In this document: positions 42,868-54,521 of the stretch, one piece after another
Layout: each line of letters begins with the position of its first letter
Position numbering within the stretch: position 1 is the first letter of the stretch
Assembly: GCA_001931905.2 (NCBI GenBank)
Contig: MSJI02000681.1
Span: forward strand, 67,134-131,133
DNA from: Cladosporium sp. IMV 00045
Lineage: Eukaryota > Ascomycota > Dothideomycetes > Cladosporiales > Cladosporiaceae
Direction: 5' to 3'
Length of the DNA stretch: 64,000 nt
The notes under the pieces: model-generated
What the model was told of the DNA's origin: nothing
The model's input: the letters and a program-made list of their open reading frames with translations, nothing else
Databases searched by the model: none
Translations under genes and position numbers: made by a program

Positions 42868-45362
42868 ATGGAGAACAGCCAGCAGCCGGCTACCGCTTCG
42901 GTCAGCGCTGACACCAGGCCCGTCCACAACAACAACACCAGCACCAGTAGTACCGGCATCCACAAAAACAATCATCACTCCTCGGCTCGTTCGTGCATCA
43001 CCTGCGCTAAGGCCAAAGCAAAATGCGTCCGCCAGCCTGGACGCCAGATATGCGACCGGTACTTCATGCACTGAGAAAACATCCGAAGCTCCTGTCTGCC
43101 TTGCTAACACATCCCCAATAGGTGTGCGAGGTTGCATAAAGATTGCCAGCTCAAAGAGCCGGTCCAGCGTAGACGCAAGCCAGCGAAGCTCTCGTATGTA
43201 TCAATCTATCTTCTCTTCCTGCGTCGGTCTTGTTACTGTAACCGGGTACCCTGCTCCGATCTCAGCCCTGTACCTTCATTGGGATCCCTATCACCTCTCT
43301 CATGGAGTCACTGTTGTATTCTGTTCTCGTCAATGGCCATCCACCATTTGCACTTCACCGTCATGTCTCCTCACTTACTTTGCTACGCATCAATTCCCCC
43401 CTTCTCGTCCTTGAAGTCTGATCCTGACAACCTATAGACGCACAGCACAGCTCGAGAATCTCGAGAACAAGCTCCAAAACCTCGTCCATGCACTCTCTGC
43501 TCAGCAGTCACAGCAATCACAATCACAAGAACAACAGCAACAGACTGACGACCATGGACACCCCTCGCCATCAACATCGTCTGGTGCGAGTGAAAAAGAA
43601 TTGGCCTTGGCTGACTCTGTCATCTCATCGGCCTGCAACCAGACGTACCCCACCGATAAGCAGATAGCTTCGTGTGGTCCTCCAACCTCGATCACAGCTA
43701 TAACACCAGCTTCAAGCTATCAGTCAACTCGTCCAATGACATATGACTCAACACTTTCCATGGAAGAAGCCACCATGCTGCTTGACAGATACAAGCGATT
43801 CCTTGCCTCAAGTATGCCCTTTGTCGTCCTTGAAGAAGGCATCGATGCGTGGTCGCTCACTCACACGAAACCATTTCTGATGCAAGTCATTGCTGCGGTC
43901 GCATACTTCCACGACTTGCCCAAGCAGCAGGTCATGGTCAAAGATCTGATGCGCCAGATCAGCGAGAAGCTGATCATTCGAAATGAGAAGTCCTTGGAGG
44001 TCCTTCAAGGCATGCTGATATTGATTGCGTGGTGAGTGGAAGTCCTATCATCGTTCGAGGTAGTCAATTGCTTACTGAAGCTCTCCCAGGTACCACCCAC
44101 ATATCATCTGGGCCCAGCAGTCTGTCCTGTTGCTGCATCTCGCCATGTCGTTGACCGCTGACCTCAACATCGACCGGGCACCCGACAGCTGTGAGAAGTT
44201 TAGATTGGCACATAGCTCCAGTGGAGCCTTACCACCGTTGCCGCCCTTTACAAACGGTGAACGTCGAGCATTTCTTGGAACATTCTATTTGACATCCATG
44301 ATGTCTACGTCATTCAAGAAGCTCAGTGCTCTGAAATGGTCACCTTGGATGACCGACTGCGCCAAAACACTTGAACGCGAGGCCGAGTACGAAAGCGATG
44401 CCTTCCTCGTCTCCATCGTTCGAATGCAGCATCTCACGGAAGATGTCATGGCAATCGAATCATTCGATGCCCCAGTGCAGTTCCTTGCGAATACCTATCA
44501 AGCCGACCTTGACAAAATCCCAAAACCCTCAGTTTCCGGCAGACCCAAGATTCTGTTGCAACAACAAGAAGCAAGTGCCCAGGTCGCAATCTGGACGCAC
44601 TCCATCACAGGTCTTGCAGAAAAGAAATCCACATCAACACAAAATGGCCAACTTCGACAACGCCTTGACGGTCTCTGGCGCTGCGTCCAATCACTCCGCG
44701 CGTTCTTTGAACACTACCTCGCCATCACACCACAAGACATGCTCATTCTTCCCTTCCAAGTTTTCGGCCAATCCGTTCAGGCATCCGTCACAATCCTGCG
44801 TCTAGCGACTCTGGAAGTAGATGGCTGGGACTTGAACGCTCTACGCGGCGAACTCAACTACTCCGCCATCATGGGCGAAATCACACGGCGATTCGAGATC
44901 GTGGAGACCATCCAGGTTGACGGGCTGCCAATATTGAACGATTCTTTCACCAAATGGGCCGCCAAAACGCGCTGGATGAAAACCCTTTACGACACCAGAT
45001 ATCCTGCGCCCGACGACAATTCTCCCAGCACTATCGACATGAACATCTCAAATGGAGAACGGCGCTGGCCCGACGGCACTGGCGCACTCGCTTGTGCTGG
45101 AGATCAACAAAACCAACAGCAACAACACATCAACGCAGGCCCTGCTGCTGCTAGTGGTGTCGGTGGTGGTGGCAATTTCGCGCCAGCTCTGCAACAGCAG
45201 CCGACGCCTTCGGACGAGTGGATGACCAATCCCCAGAATGTCTTTACTTATTTCGACGATGCTTTTTGGAACTCAGTGCGGTTCGATAGTAATTTCGACT
45301 TCGGCCCGGGAGTGGCTTCTTCCGGTGCACAGAATATGCAGATGGGCAATTATGCTGCATAG
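42868..45362 (+). CDS. Zn2Cys6 transcription factor of unknown target
   Basis: Exons 42868-43058, 43122-43193, 43438-44031 and 44090-45362; phases agree; 709 residues. The zinc cluster is split by intron 1: CITC-AKAKAK-C-VRQPGRQI-C-DR-C-ARLHKD-C, spacing 2-6-8-2-6, followed by the basic linker QRRRKPAKLS and a coiled coil (RTAQLENLENKLQNLVHAL). Gln-rich runs follow. The middle region (YHPHIIWAQQSVLLLHLAMS; NGERRAFLGTFYLTSMMSTS) matches the fungal-specific regulatory domain. The C-terminus is Gln/Gly-rich with a probable acidic/aromatic activation tail (VFTYFDDAFWNSVRF). It is nuclear; the target genes are unknown. The 244-bp second intron is long. Confidence 0.88.
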
Positions 45363-45509
45363 TCGGAGAGCAATGAAAGAGGTGCAATGGGATTCTTGCA
45401 GTCAAGACGAGGAAATCAAAGGAAACATGCCAAAGGAAACAACAGCACGCAACGCCATGTAGCAATAACTAGCAACTTCCCCAAATCCAACCATCATGAA
45501 CTCCCCCCC

Positions 45510-46376
45510 TCAATCCCCCTGCGAAAACCCCACCTCCCCACTCCTCTCCCCCAACTCCACCAGCCTTCTCCTCATCCCCTCCGCCCTCTCCCTCTCCTCC
45601 CCCTCCGGCAGCACCCCCAAATCCACCTCCCCAATCCACTCCCGCCCATGCTGCAGCACATTCCTCGCCCGCACCCCTCCCCCTTTCACGTGGCCCATGC
45701 TCCCGTGCAGCGTCGCCCTCTCAACGCTACTGTCGTAAACCCCGCGGTGCAAGATGTTGTTGTCGTAGAACACCATCTCGCCCGCTTTGAGCGGCACGCG
45801 CAGCTCGTTCGGTAGGGTGTCGTAGGGTCCCGCGGTGCGCTCTGTGTCCGTGCGGGCGCGCTTGTGGCTCCCGGGCACGACTATCAGGGAGGAATCGTCG
45901 TAGAGAGCTAGATTCCACTGCGCGTGGAACGCGGGCTTGGCCAGCCTCTCCAGCTCCTCTTCCGCGCTGGCTTCGGGCGGAATGTCGTCTCTGTGCCAGC
46001 GCAGCTGGAAGTCCTCGTCGGGCGTGACGAGGAGGTTGAACAGCTCCATGACCAAGTCCTCATCGCTGCAATCGAGCAGCTCGCGCACCACGGCGATGCT
46101 GGAGGGGTTGAAGTAGGCTTTGGTGAAGTCCTCGTGGCCCGGCAGCGAGGGGTTGAGGAGTTGCTGCACGCCCCAGATGCCGGACGAGGGGTCGGAGGGC
46201 CAGGGGGGAAATTGGCGCGGGAGGGTGCGGATGTGGGGCCAGGAGCCGGTGCGGGAGAGGTGGGTTGCGCGGGAGGCTAGGTGGCGGAGGTGCGTGAGGG
46301 TGGTGGGGGGGAGGTGCGAGGGGACGATTACGTAGCCGGAGTGGGAGAGGGAGAGTTTGAGGTCGTTGGAAGCCAT
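45510..46376 (-). CDS. PhyH-family Fe(II)/2-oxoglutarate dioxygenase
   Basis: Single exon, 288 residues, ATG at 46376. Iron ligands are visible: HxD in LRWHRDD and the distal His in NNILHRGVYDS; a 2-oxoglutarate-binding Arg is likely in SSVERATLHGS. LALYDDSSLIVVPGSHKRAR is the typical PhyH strand before the turn. It hydroxylates an unknown small molecule. It is convergent with the Zn2Cys6 gene, with only about 150 bp between the stops. Confidence 0.88.
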   Translation of the reverse strand: MASNDLKLSLSHSGYVIVPSHLPPTTLTHLRHLASRATHLSRTGSWPHIRTLPRQFPPWPSDPSSGIWGVQQLLNPSLPGHEDFTKAYFNPSSIAVVRELLDCSDEDLVMELFNLLVTPDEDFQLRWHRDDIPPEASAEEELERLAKPAFHAQWNLALYDDSSLIVVPGSHKRARTDTERTAGPYDTLPNELRVPLKAGEMVFYDNNILHRGVYDSSVERATLHGSMGHVKGGGVRARNVLQHGREWIGEVDLGVLPEGEERERAEGMRRRLVELGERSGEVGFSQGD

Positions 46377-47290
46377 TTTTGCTTTTTTGTTTTTGGGTCT
46401 TGTTTTCAGGAGGGTGTTTTGGTGGAGGTGGTGGTGGTGGTGGTGGAGTTTGAGTTGATTGGATGGGTACTTCTTGGTTTTGAGTGGCGGTGATGGATAT
46501 TGTTGGCTTGAGGGGCAGGGACAAGTCGATCAATGCCTGTGAATGTTGAAGGTGCCTGTTTTATTAAATGTGTTTTGTGGAGATGGACATGTTACATATG
46601 AGGAGTTCAATAATTGATGATACGTGACATAGAGATGGAAGTGAGGTTACATGCTGGGGTCGTAAACGACAGGGCAAGCCGAGAGTGCCCCACTTCATGA
46701 TGAGTTCGTACATGAGACGTGCATTATTGATTGTAATGATTCTTACTTCGCCTGAAAAGCTGAGTATTATCCGACAATCAGGAACAGGATAAGGACTGGG
46801 TACATGATACAATTGAAGCCGCGTCAGGATGCTATCCTTCTACTCTCTGTATTGGGAACAGGCAAGAATCTCGATTGCCTGGATACCTACCTAGGAACTT
46901 CTTCGGACGACAATATCATTTTGATTTTTGCGAAGAACAGCATTTATTAGGATACATCATGGATTCTGATACTGGCTGAGATCTGTTGATGAAGTAGGTC
47001 TTGCCCACCCTACACCCTACTCTGATTCTGAACGAAGGATACGCAGCCTGAAAATTCATGACCCAACAAATGGAAAATAAAACGATCCATCTGGACCAAG
47101 CACAAGGATAGGACAGGAAAGCGAGATTCTCATGACAAAGCATGCAAACATACTAGTCTACAACAACAAGCTCAAGCTCCCGGACCATACCAGTTCTCTA
47201 CTCAAAGCGATCCCGCTCCCCGTCACTGTTTTGACGAAAGTCTCGGAGACCTCACTGCTCGACAACAAAAAAGTCAGCAATTGCGACTTT
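46377..47290. other. Intergenic, nothing supported
   Basis: GGTGGT-type low-complexity bases occur just upstream of the dioxygenase start (46425-46450). No gene or RNA recognised. Confidence 0.5.
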
Positions 47291-48329
47291 CTAGAACCAG
47301 CCGCCTCCAAGGCTGCTACCGCTGCTGGTGCCACGAGAGCTGAAGCGGTCCAACCAACTGCTGCCACTGCTGCTGCTTCCACTACCAAGGCTGCTACCGC
47401 TTCCAAGGCTGCTTCCACCGCCAAAGAGGCTGCTGCCGCTGCCGAGGCCACTGCTGCTATCACTGCTGCTAGAGCCAGCAGAGGTTGAAGACGATCCGCC
47501 ACTGGTGGAGGTGCCACTTGCCTGGGAACCGCCAGAAAAGGAGCCGGATCCACCGCTGGTCTGGGAGACGATGAAGGCGGCGCCGTCGTCGGTGTCGCCG
47601 TTGCTGCAAAGAAGAACGAAAAAGTCAGCGCGTCCGAAGTGAAGATGTCTCCAGAAACACCACTGAAACTCACCTGGTGTAAGCCAGGTGCGCAGCACTA
47701 ATGGCAAAGGTACCGGCGCAGACGCCATCGCCAGAAGTGCAGTAATCCTTGACCTTGCTGGCGTCCAGACCGCCCGCGGCCTGGCGCGAAGGGTCACCGT
47801 AAACAACCGCAGCAGCGACGTCGTCCGGGCTGACGCCGGAGCTGCTGATGGCGTTGCTGACGACGAACCCGCCCTGCGAGTAGCCGCCGAGAGCGATCTG
47901 CGTGTCCGGGCAGTTGGACAGCGCCTGCGAGACGAGGTCGGCCATGACGGGTCCGCCCTCGCGGCCTTGCAAGGCGTTGGAAGCGATGGTCGCTTCGTAG
48001 TCGACGCCCTGGACCGCGACGCCGTCGGCGCCGAGGGAGGATTCAAGAGCGCTGGCGATGGCGGGGCCGACGCTGCTGCCCATGTTCTGTTGATGATGTT
48101 AGTTCGAAGAAGGGTTTGATGCTGGTTTGCTTCGGGCGGGACTTACGCCAGGCTCAGTCGAGCCGCGGGCGAAGATGAAGGTCACGGGAGCGCATTTGCC
48201 GTCCTTGATGTCGTTGCGAGTGCTGCTTCCACCGCCGCCGAAGCCGCCGAACTGGCGCTTCTCGGTGGGGAGCGCGACGCTCAGCGTGCTCAGGGTGAGG
48301 ACGGAGGCGAGGGTGGTGGTGTAGTGCAT
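47291..48329 (-). CDS. Cutinase with Ser/Gly-rich C-terminal tail
   Basis: Exons 48147-48329, 47674-48086 and 47291-47603; phases agree; 302 residues. Signal peptide MHYTTTLASVLTLSTLSVAL, then a basic KR at the expected propeptide site. Cutinase catalytic triad: Ser in GGYSQGG, Asp in SGDGVC and His in SAAHLAYT; FIFARGSTEPG near the N-terminus carries the oxyanion region. It is a secreted esterase that hydrolyses the plant polyester cutin. After the catalytic domain come about 85 residues almost wholly Ser, Gly and Thr, absent from classical cutinases (about 230 residues); this may be a glycosylated cell-wall linker. No GPI signal seen. Confidence 0.92.
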
Positions 48330-50037
48330 TTTTGCGTTGGTGGATGGAGATCAGTTGTTTGATTTGTTGGGAAAAGAGTGATGAATAAAGACACCAGGTC
48401 TCTATTGTTGTACGACTTGATTAACGAATGAAGTTGGAACGAGTGGAAGCTGTGATGCTGTCTGTCTGCCTGTCGAGAGGATGTGAAAATCAACGAGAAG
48501 CGGTTGCCTCTTATTATATGTCCTGATGTGCCTAACAATCTCAACAGCATCATCATTATCCATCCATCCAGACTAAAGTTGCCTTACCAAAGTGAAAGGG
48601 AAAAGCCCTATCTCACGCCAAAACAGACAGAGGCGCCACACGCACCCCTGCCGTCTCCCAAGAGAGCGACACCTCCATGCCGTCCAACGACCGTTTTCGA
48701 ACTCCACACGCACACACTACACACGCCGCGGGCGAGCTGAGAAGGGTAAAAGGAACGAGACCAGCAGAAGAAGGTGAGGTATAGGGTGCCGAGGGAGCGG
48801 GACTGACTTTCGGTCGGCTCGTCGGTCACAGTGTCATGTTGTTCTAGTCCGCATGATCATCGCGATACCACCATGCGGACGGGCCTTGTCGGGCAAAGGG
48901 TGAGGTCAGGACGTAGGGTTTGGTGGGAAACCTGAGACGGAGACAGGGACGGGCAGAGCGGGAGGTGTGGGCGCGGCGAATCATGCCGATTCTCGGCCTT
49001 CCGTGTGGTATGGAATAGAGTAGTCCGTACATGTGCTCCTTTGATTTGCTTTATTTGCTAGGTGTTGAAGTCTGCAAAAGGCGAATGCACAAATCCAGTT
49101 GATGTCAGCCCTGGAATGTTACCTTGCTTATATTGCTATATTGGATGTCAACTATTTCCATAGACATGATCGCTGCAAGGGTGCAGAAGAGAATGCCTGC
49201 TGCGATCTCCCCGTCCACGGCGAGAGTGGTCATGAATCAAGAAACTCCAGAAAGTCTGTCACGAAGTGAAATGGCAGGAGGTCTGTGTTCCGCATTCGCT
49301 GTCACGCTAGCGTTTGACGTTTCTTTCTCTGCGGAGCTTTCGGTTGACGGCTTGTAAGGCCGACAGCATGGTAAAAAGGCAGGAGAGGTAAAGCCGTGTA
49401 GTCTGAGCGATCTCCGAGCAAGACACTACGCTACCCGGGTGCTGGTCTCGCTGGGTAAGGCGAACACGGAAAAGCCCTACCGAGATGAAACTTGTGGAGA
49501 ATCTTTGCCCAGACGCCACGCGCGAATCCTGCTGATGGAGACGATTTGCGGAGCTAAGACGGGCTGGGCTGGGTGTTGATCTTTTTGCTATCTGATTTTC
49601 TTGGCTTGGGCGGGTTGTATGACGACTTTGCTGGATCAGTATTATTATCAGGCGATTTGGTGTGCGGGTTGGAATTTGTTCGGTTGTGATGTGCTTCGAC
49701 GGGGGATCGCTTTGCATGTCAAACTTGTGGCGTTCAGGGTTTACGGGGCGTGGTCGTTTGGATGAGATCAAGACAGAAGTATGCAATTAACTGAAGTAAT
49801 ATGTCTAGGCATCTACAGGTGGAGGTAATGGATTATTGGAGCACGTGTCGATCAAAATGTGGGAGATCTTCCGTCGAAAATAGTCTCCTAACTAACGATA
49901 TGAGCGAGATAAGAGCTGGCCTAACTACCGAAAACCACAAGCATCAATGGAAATCCACACGGTTCCACACGGAAGGAGCGAATGGAGTTACTCGTCCTAA
50001 TGTTGATCCTCCGGTTCCAAGTAGCATCCAGGCCTCA
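48330..50037. other. Intergenic between the two cutinase genes
   Basis: 1.7 kb, no supported gene. Short frames without domains. Holds the promoter of the intact cutinase and the 3' end of the broken one. Confidence 0.5.
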
Positions 50038-50864
50038 TCAAAGACTTGCCTGCTGGATGATGAAGCTGGCGCCTTGAGCAATGCTTCCATCGCGAGTGTA
50101 AGCGAGGTGAGCCGCAGAGATACTGAACGTTCCCGTCTCACAAACGCCATCGCCCCTATTGCAGAACTTCTACGAGAATCGTTAGCGATCTCCCGCGTAC
50201 CCAGAATATCCTGATCGAAGCCACGACCGACCTTGGTTTGAGCAGCTGGAAGGTTGCCGACAGATTCGCGATTCTGTGGATCCCCATAGACGACGGCAGA
50301 AGAAACCTTGGACGGGCTGAGACCAGCAGACTTCACGGCGTAGTGGACGACCATGGCGCCTTGCGAGTAGCCGGAGATGGCGATCTTGCTGTTAGGGCAT
50401 CGTTGAGCCTGGGCGTTGGCCAGCTAGGCCATGACTTTGCCTCCCACGGAGCCACGCAGGGCGTTAGAGGCGATCGACGCGGTATATTCGACACCTTGGA
50501 CCGAAACCCTGTCACGACCGAGGCTTTTAATCAGCTGGTTGGCGAGGGCTGGGCCGACGCTGCTTCCCATAGTCTAAGCGGCAGGAATTAGTAAGGGACA
50601 ACTGTTTACTCTATCATCGCAGATACTCACTCCACGCTCGGTTGACCCACGAGCGAAGATGAAGGTCAGGTCAGTACAAGCCGCTGGATGGATTGTTAAT
50701 GCTTTTGCTGCCGCGCGGTTTTCTGTTTGATACACACCCTTGTTCTTGACATCATCGGCGGCGAGACCTCCATTGTAAGAAGTACGCTTGTTCAGAGCGG
50801 CTGGGGCTGCCAAAGCAGCGGTAGCCAGGTAAAGCAGGCAAGACAAGGTTGCTGTGATCTTCAT
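50038..50864 (-). pseudogene. Cutinase pseudogene with one in-frame stop
   Basis: Three exons can be traced: 50631-50864 (signal peptide MKITATLSCLLYLATAALA), 50232-50573 and 50038-50169, with phase-0 introns of 57 and 62 bp. All active-site blocks remain: FIFARGSTERG, SGYSQGA, GDGVCE and SAAHLAYTRDG. The only lesion is a TAG at 50424-50426 in exon 2, a few codons before the catalytic serine, so translation would stop before the active site. The second intron has a non-standard GTCGGT donor. Otherwise well preserved, so inactivation looks recent, or the base is a sequencing error. It lacks the Ser/Gly tail of its neighbour. Confidence 0.85.
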
Positions 50865-52517
50865 GGTTGAAATGATTTGGTATGTTAACGATAGACTGAT
50901 GGTTTGGGAAAGCGAATGTGGTCAGTGTTTCGACTCATGTCAAAGGCCGTACACTGAGTTCTTATACCCAAACGACTTTGAAGGCAGTGGCTGGTATGAT
51001 CTGGCCATCTTCTCCTTCATTGGGATAATATCTTTCGTTCGGCGCCTCTTTCGATAGCCATCGGGAGGGAGTAAGCCACCATCCCAGAAGGCGTACGCAT
51101 ATCTCGATCTGTTCCAGACCCAAGTGCATAATGGACATTTGACGGATTGAGATGGTCATCGCTAGTCTACCTCTTAGCTATCTTTACAGTCCCGTGGCTT
51201 TGGTGGGTTGCTACGAATCGCGTGAGCCGTGCATCTGAAGTGGCAATCGAAGCTTGTGGATAGTCATTCCAAATGTCAAGCAAGCCATCAATGTATCCAT
51301 ATGCCGTGGTCAAAGCTGATGGCGCGTCGAGAGCCACGAAGAGGAGATAGACCAAGACATTCCATGAACTAAGAATTTTGCTTGTTAAGGCTGGTCGGCC
51401 GGAATCCGACTGTTCGCACCAGTACCCGGTAGATCTAGGTCGAAAGCCATATATCCGATCGGGTGCACCGGGTTGCCACGATTGCAAACCTGGTGCGGAG
51501 CAACCTTTTGGGAATGTGGACTAAGTGAGTCCACTATGCAGCATGAAGCCTTTCAGCACCTAGCCATGATGCGCTCATATATCTCGTGTAACACGGAGGA
51601 TTTTCCTTGCAAGATCGATACACGTGTGACGAAGCCCTCATATCGCGCAGGTGTGACAGGCACACGTGTATCAGTGGTAGGGCCAACGCCAGTATCTGTC
51701 ATCCTTTGATTCAAGGCAACCTGTCTCGTCCGAATCAGTGCATGGACTGCAAGTAGCAGAGTCAATGATGTGCCGTCTCTCGGCATTGTTCCCCGATTCC
51801 TTCAAGTTTGATGATCGCCATCAGCCTACCTCCTAGTCTGGCCTCCTCATGCATGTGGTTCCTGAGACGGATGTGATGACGGCTAAGCGAGGTCGAAAGA
51901 TCGTTTGATGTGCTCCTCTCAGATCAAAAGGGAGCCAATCGGAAAGAAGGAGAAAAGCCTCGGCTGGCGGCCGACAAACTTCAACAACAGCCTTCGAGTC
52001 AAGCCCATCTTTCTGAAACGTGCGGGATCAGAACCAGGCAAACCTTTCGATGTGCTGGAATCGAGCTGGTGTGTTTGTCGTGCCTCGGCTGCTTGTCAAA
52101 GACGGCAGAAATCCACCAGGTATCAGCTGAGGAAGTCGAGAAGTAGACCTGACTGGACGGCACGTGTGAGTATTTACTTGGCAATCCTGCCGCTTTCCAT
52201 CTCTTCGCACTAGTATAGACAGCTGCAGAACCGTGGCGTCGATCCCCTAAACAGCATCAACCGCCTAACCCAAATGGCCTACATCTCCGGGGGACGCGCG
52301 CAGCTCCCGCTGCTAACCATTAACCTCTCGGTGCTGCTGCATCCTTTGATGCGTCTGGTGTTTTTTGTCCAGCCTGTCCATCTGGTCCCGAAAACGTGCT
52401 TCATGGCTGATGAAAGCCTAAGATCGCTGGTCCTTAGTACACAACATCCTACGACTGCTTCCTGAACTTGGTATCCTATCGAAACGTCGTGCTGAAATTA
52501 CAAGTGCCACAACATAC
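50865..52517. other. Intergenic with an E-box inverted repeat
   Basis: 1.65 kb with no supported gene. Searched for a signal peptide followed by repeated KR-bounded cores (a RiPP precursor for the UstYa-like gene): none seen. The inverted repeat at 51617-51672 is listed separately. Confidence 0.5.
51617..51672. repeat. 12-bp perfect inverted repeat, each arm with CACGTG
   Basis: Arms GATACACGTGTG (51617-51628) and CACACGTGTATC (51661-51672), 32-base spacer. Each arm holds a bHLH-type E-box CACGTG. Could be a paired binding site or a hairpin. Confidence 0.6.
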
Positions 52518-53418
52518 ATGATGGCCATTCGCCGTGATTCTGGAGAGTCGAACAGCGAAGCCGCTGAGCCCTTATACCGGGACAGCAGTGAACAAGCAGA
52601 GAAGGCGTCACAACATGACAGTAACAGACATGATGATATGGCAGCTCTGCACGCATCCATCCGGCGACTGAGGCGGTGGCTCATCGCAATGAGTATCCTC
52701 TTCGGAGTCGCATGCGCATACACCTTGTTCTCGTTTAGAGGTGTTGTCCAAGATCACGTGGATAACAAACGACTGTCTTTTGCCCCCGAAAGTACATCAG
52801 TCCACCAAAAAAGCATAGAGGATAGTGATTAACCTCCCGCCAGTGCCGTCAAAACTCGTCACATTCGAGAAAACCCTCTTCGCCTCGCCCTCAACGCCCG
52901 AAGCCGACGAAGCCTGGGGCAACGACCTGACACCTCCCGGAGACGGATTTGTTCTAATCCCCAACCCGAAAGACTTCTCCCTCCCGCCAGGCCAGCCAGC
53001 AGAAGAAGGCGAGGGCGAAATCTACGACATCTCCGTCTTCCACCAACTGCACTGCCTGAACCATGTCCGCACTTTCCTCTTCACCCTCAAAGCGGGCGTG
53101 GATTTCAACACTACGAGCGATACTTATGAGAACTTGCTCAAACCGCAGGAAGATCATGTGTACCATTGCTTTGATTATATCAGGCAGGCGCTCATGTGTA
53201 ATGCGGATTTGACGGTGGAGTGGCCGAGGACGGAGGAGAGTGGGAAGAGGGTTGCGGTTGATGGGTGGGGGGTGGCGCATCAGTGCAAGAATTGGGTGAG
53301 TCTAGAAGTTTTGGGGAGAGATGATTTTCTTGGTGGAATGATTTGATTGACTAACTTGCCTTTGTAGGACTCCGTGCTGGATTTCATGGCAAAGTACCAG
53401 ATCCCCAACGCCTGGTGA
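52518..53418 (+). CDS. UstYa-like (DUF3328) oxidase
   Basis: Exons 52518-52791, 52844-53295 and 53368-53418; phases agree; 258 residues. One transmembrane anchor (LIAMSILFGVACAYTLFSF) after a 57-residue cytosolic part, then the DUF3328 domain with both conserved metal-binding-type motifs, HQLHC (VFHQLHCLNHVR) and HVYHC (HVYHCFDYIRQALMC), and the TPEADEAWG entry block. UstYa relatives catalyse oxidative cyclisation, hydroxylation or halogenation in ribosomally made and non-ribosomal peptide pathways (ustiloxin, cyclochlorotine, phomopsin). No peptide precursor or synthetase gene is in view, so the substrate is unknown. Confidence 0.92.
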
Positions 53419-53570
53419 TTTTTTTTCCTCACGTCGCTTTCCAATACCAATCAAGCAATTTCGATCACAACCATCATCCTTCACCTCCGCAGTAAAGCAG
53501 AACCTCACGATCCCTTCACCCAAGCCCGTCCCACTCGATTGATTCCCCCATCACCCCAACCCAATCAAAA

Positions 53571-54521
53571 TCAAACAACCTCCCACTCACCCTCCTCGTC
53601 CTCCTTCCCATCCTTCTCTCCCTTCCCATCCTCCTCTCCCTCCAAACCCTTAACATCCTCCATGCTAACCTTGACACTCGGCCCATCTACACGCGGGATA
53701 TCGGCATACATGTGCACCTGTCCAAGCTTAGACTGATCTTTGGTAGAGACATTAACGACGACAGCACCCTTGCGGCCGAGAGAAACGTGAGACCAGGATG
53801 AGATATCTTCGTTGGCGGTTGTGCGGTGGGAACGTTTGTGGTGAGGGGGCTTGGTGGAGTCGCTGTTTGGCGCTTTGGCTTGTTCTGGGCCAGAGGGTTT
53901 GACGGAGCCACTGCTTTGAGTGTTGACTTGCTCGGGGATAGGGAGTTTGGCCGAGTCGCTCTTTGGCGCTTTGACTTGCGTGGAGGCAGGGGAGTTGGTG
54001 AAGTCGCTGCTTTGCGCTTTGGCTTGTTCGGGAACAGGGAGTTTGGTCGAGTTGCTATTTTGTGCTTTGACTTGCCTCGGGCCAAAGAGGTTGATGGAGG
54101 CGCTGCCTTGAGCGAGATCGCGGTGAGGGAGAGGGGTGTTGGCTGAGCCGCTGCTCTGAGCGTTGACTTGCTTCTTGCTCAAGAGCTTGGTGGAGGCGCT
54201 GCTTTGGACGTGATCGCGGTGAGCAGGAGGAGGATTGGCCGAGTCGCCGCCTTGAGCGCCGACCTGCTTCGATGCAATGGGGTCCATCGAGAGTCTGCTG
54301 GAGTAGGGGCTGACGCGCTCGACAGGAGGACGTTTGATTAATGGATTGATTAGTGCACGCTTGCTGCAATGGATGAGACTGCAGTGAGTGCGCCCGCATA
54401 TGTTACACGGCTTTTGATGAACGCAGCGCGCCTCATATATGGTCTCGAGTGAGGGGTCGTTGTTGTTGGATTGCATGGTGTCTTTCTGGCCTTTCCCGTG
54501 GGTTGATGGGTTGGACGCCAT
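53571..54521 (-). CDS. Cys-rich repeat protein with SWSH-GRKGAVVV motif (paralogue A)
   Basis: Single exon, 316 residues from the ATG at 54521 (A at -3, G at +4); an earlier in-frame ATG at 54632 has weaker support. N-terminal Cys group (RCVHQKPCNICGRTHCSLIH, six Cys/His ligand candidates), then nine perfect-length 16-residue repeats (residues 86-229), a short basic stretch (HHKRSHR), the motif EDISSWSHVSLGRKGAVVV (residues 238-256) and an acidic Glu/Asp/Lys tail. No signal peptide or membrane segment. I recognise no family. The motif recurs in the neighbour at 54951-55364, so the two are paralogues. Function unknown. Confidence 0.75.
   Translation of the reverse strand: MASNPSTHGKGQKDTMQSNNNDPSLETIYEARCVHQKPCNICGRTHCSLIHCSKRALINPLIKRPPVERVSPYSSRLSMDPIASKQVGAQGGDSANPPPAHRDHVQSSASTKLLSKKQVNAQSSGSANTPLPHRDLAQGSASINLFGPRQVKAQNSNSTKLPVPEQAKAQSSDFTNSPASTQVKAPKSDSAKLPIPEQVNTQSSGSVKPSGPEQAKAPNSDSTKPPHHKRSHRTTANEDISSWSHVSLGRKGAVVVNVSTKDQSKLGQVHMYADIPRVDGPSVKVSMEDVKGLEGEEDGKGEKDGKEDEEGEWEVV
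53835..54266 (-). repeat. 48-bp minisatellite, nine units, encoding 16-residue repeats
   Basis: 432 bp, exactly 9 x 48, all in frame. Example units: QVKAQNSNSTKLPVPE, QVKAPKSDSAKLPIPE, QVNTQSSGSVKPSGPE. The first four units alternate (QV- then RD- starts), suggesting an older 32-residue dimer. Confidence 0.85.

Noticed and set aside
49307..49786. 159-codon minus-strand frame between the cutinase genes
   Set aside because: Low-quality composition, no family similarity, no signal peptide or splice support.
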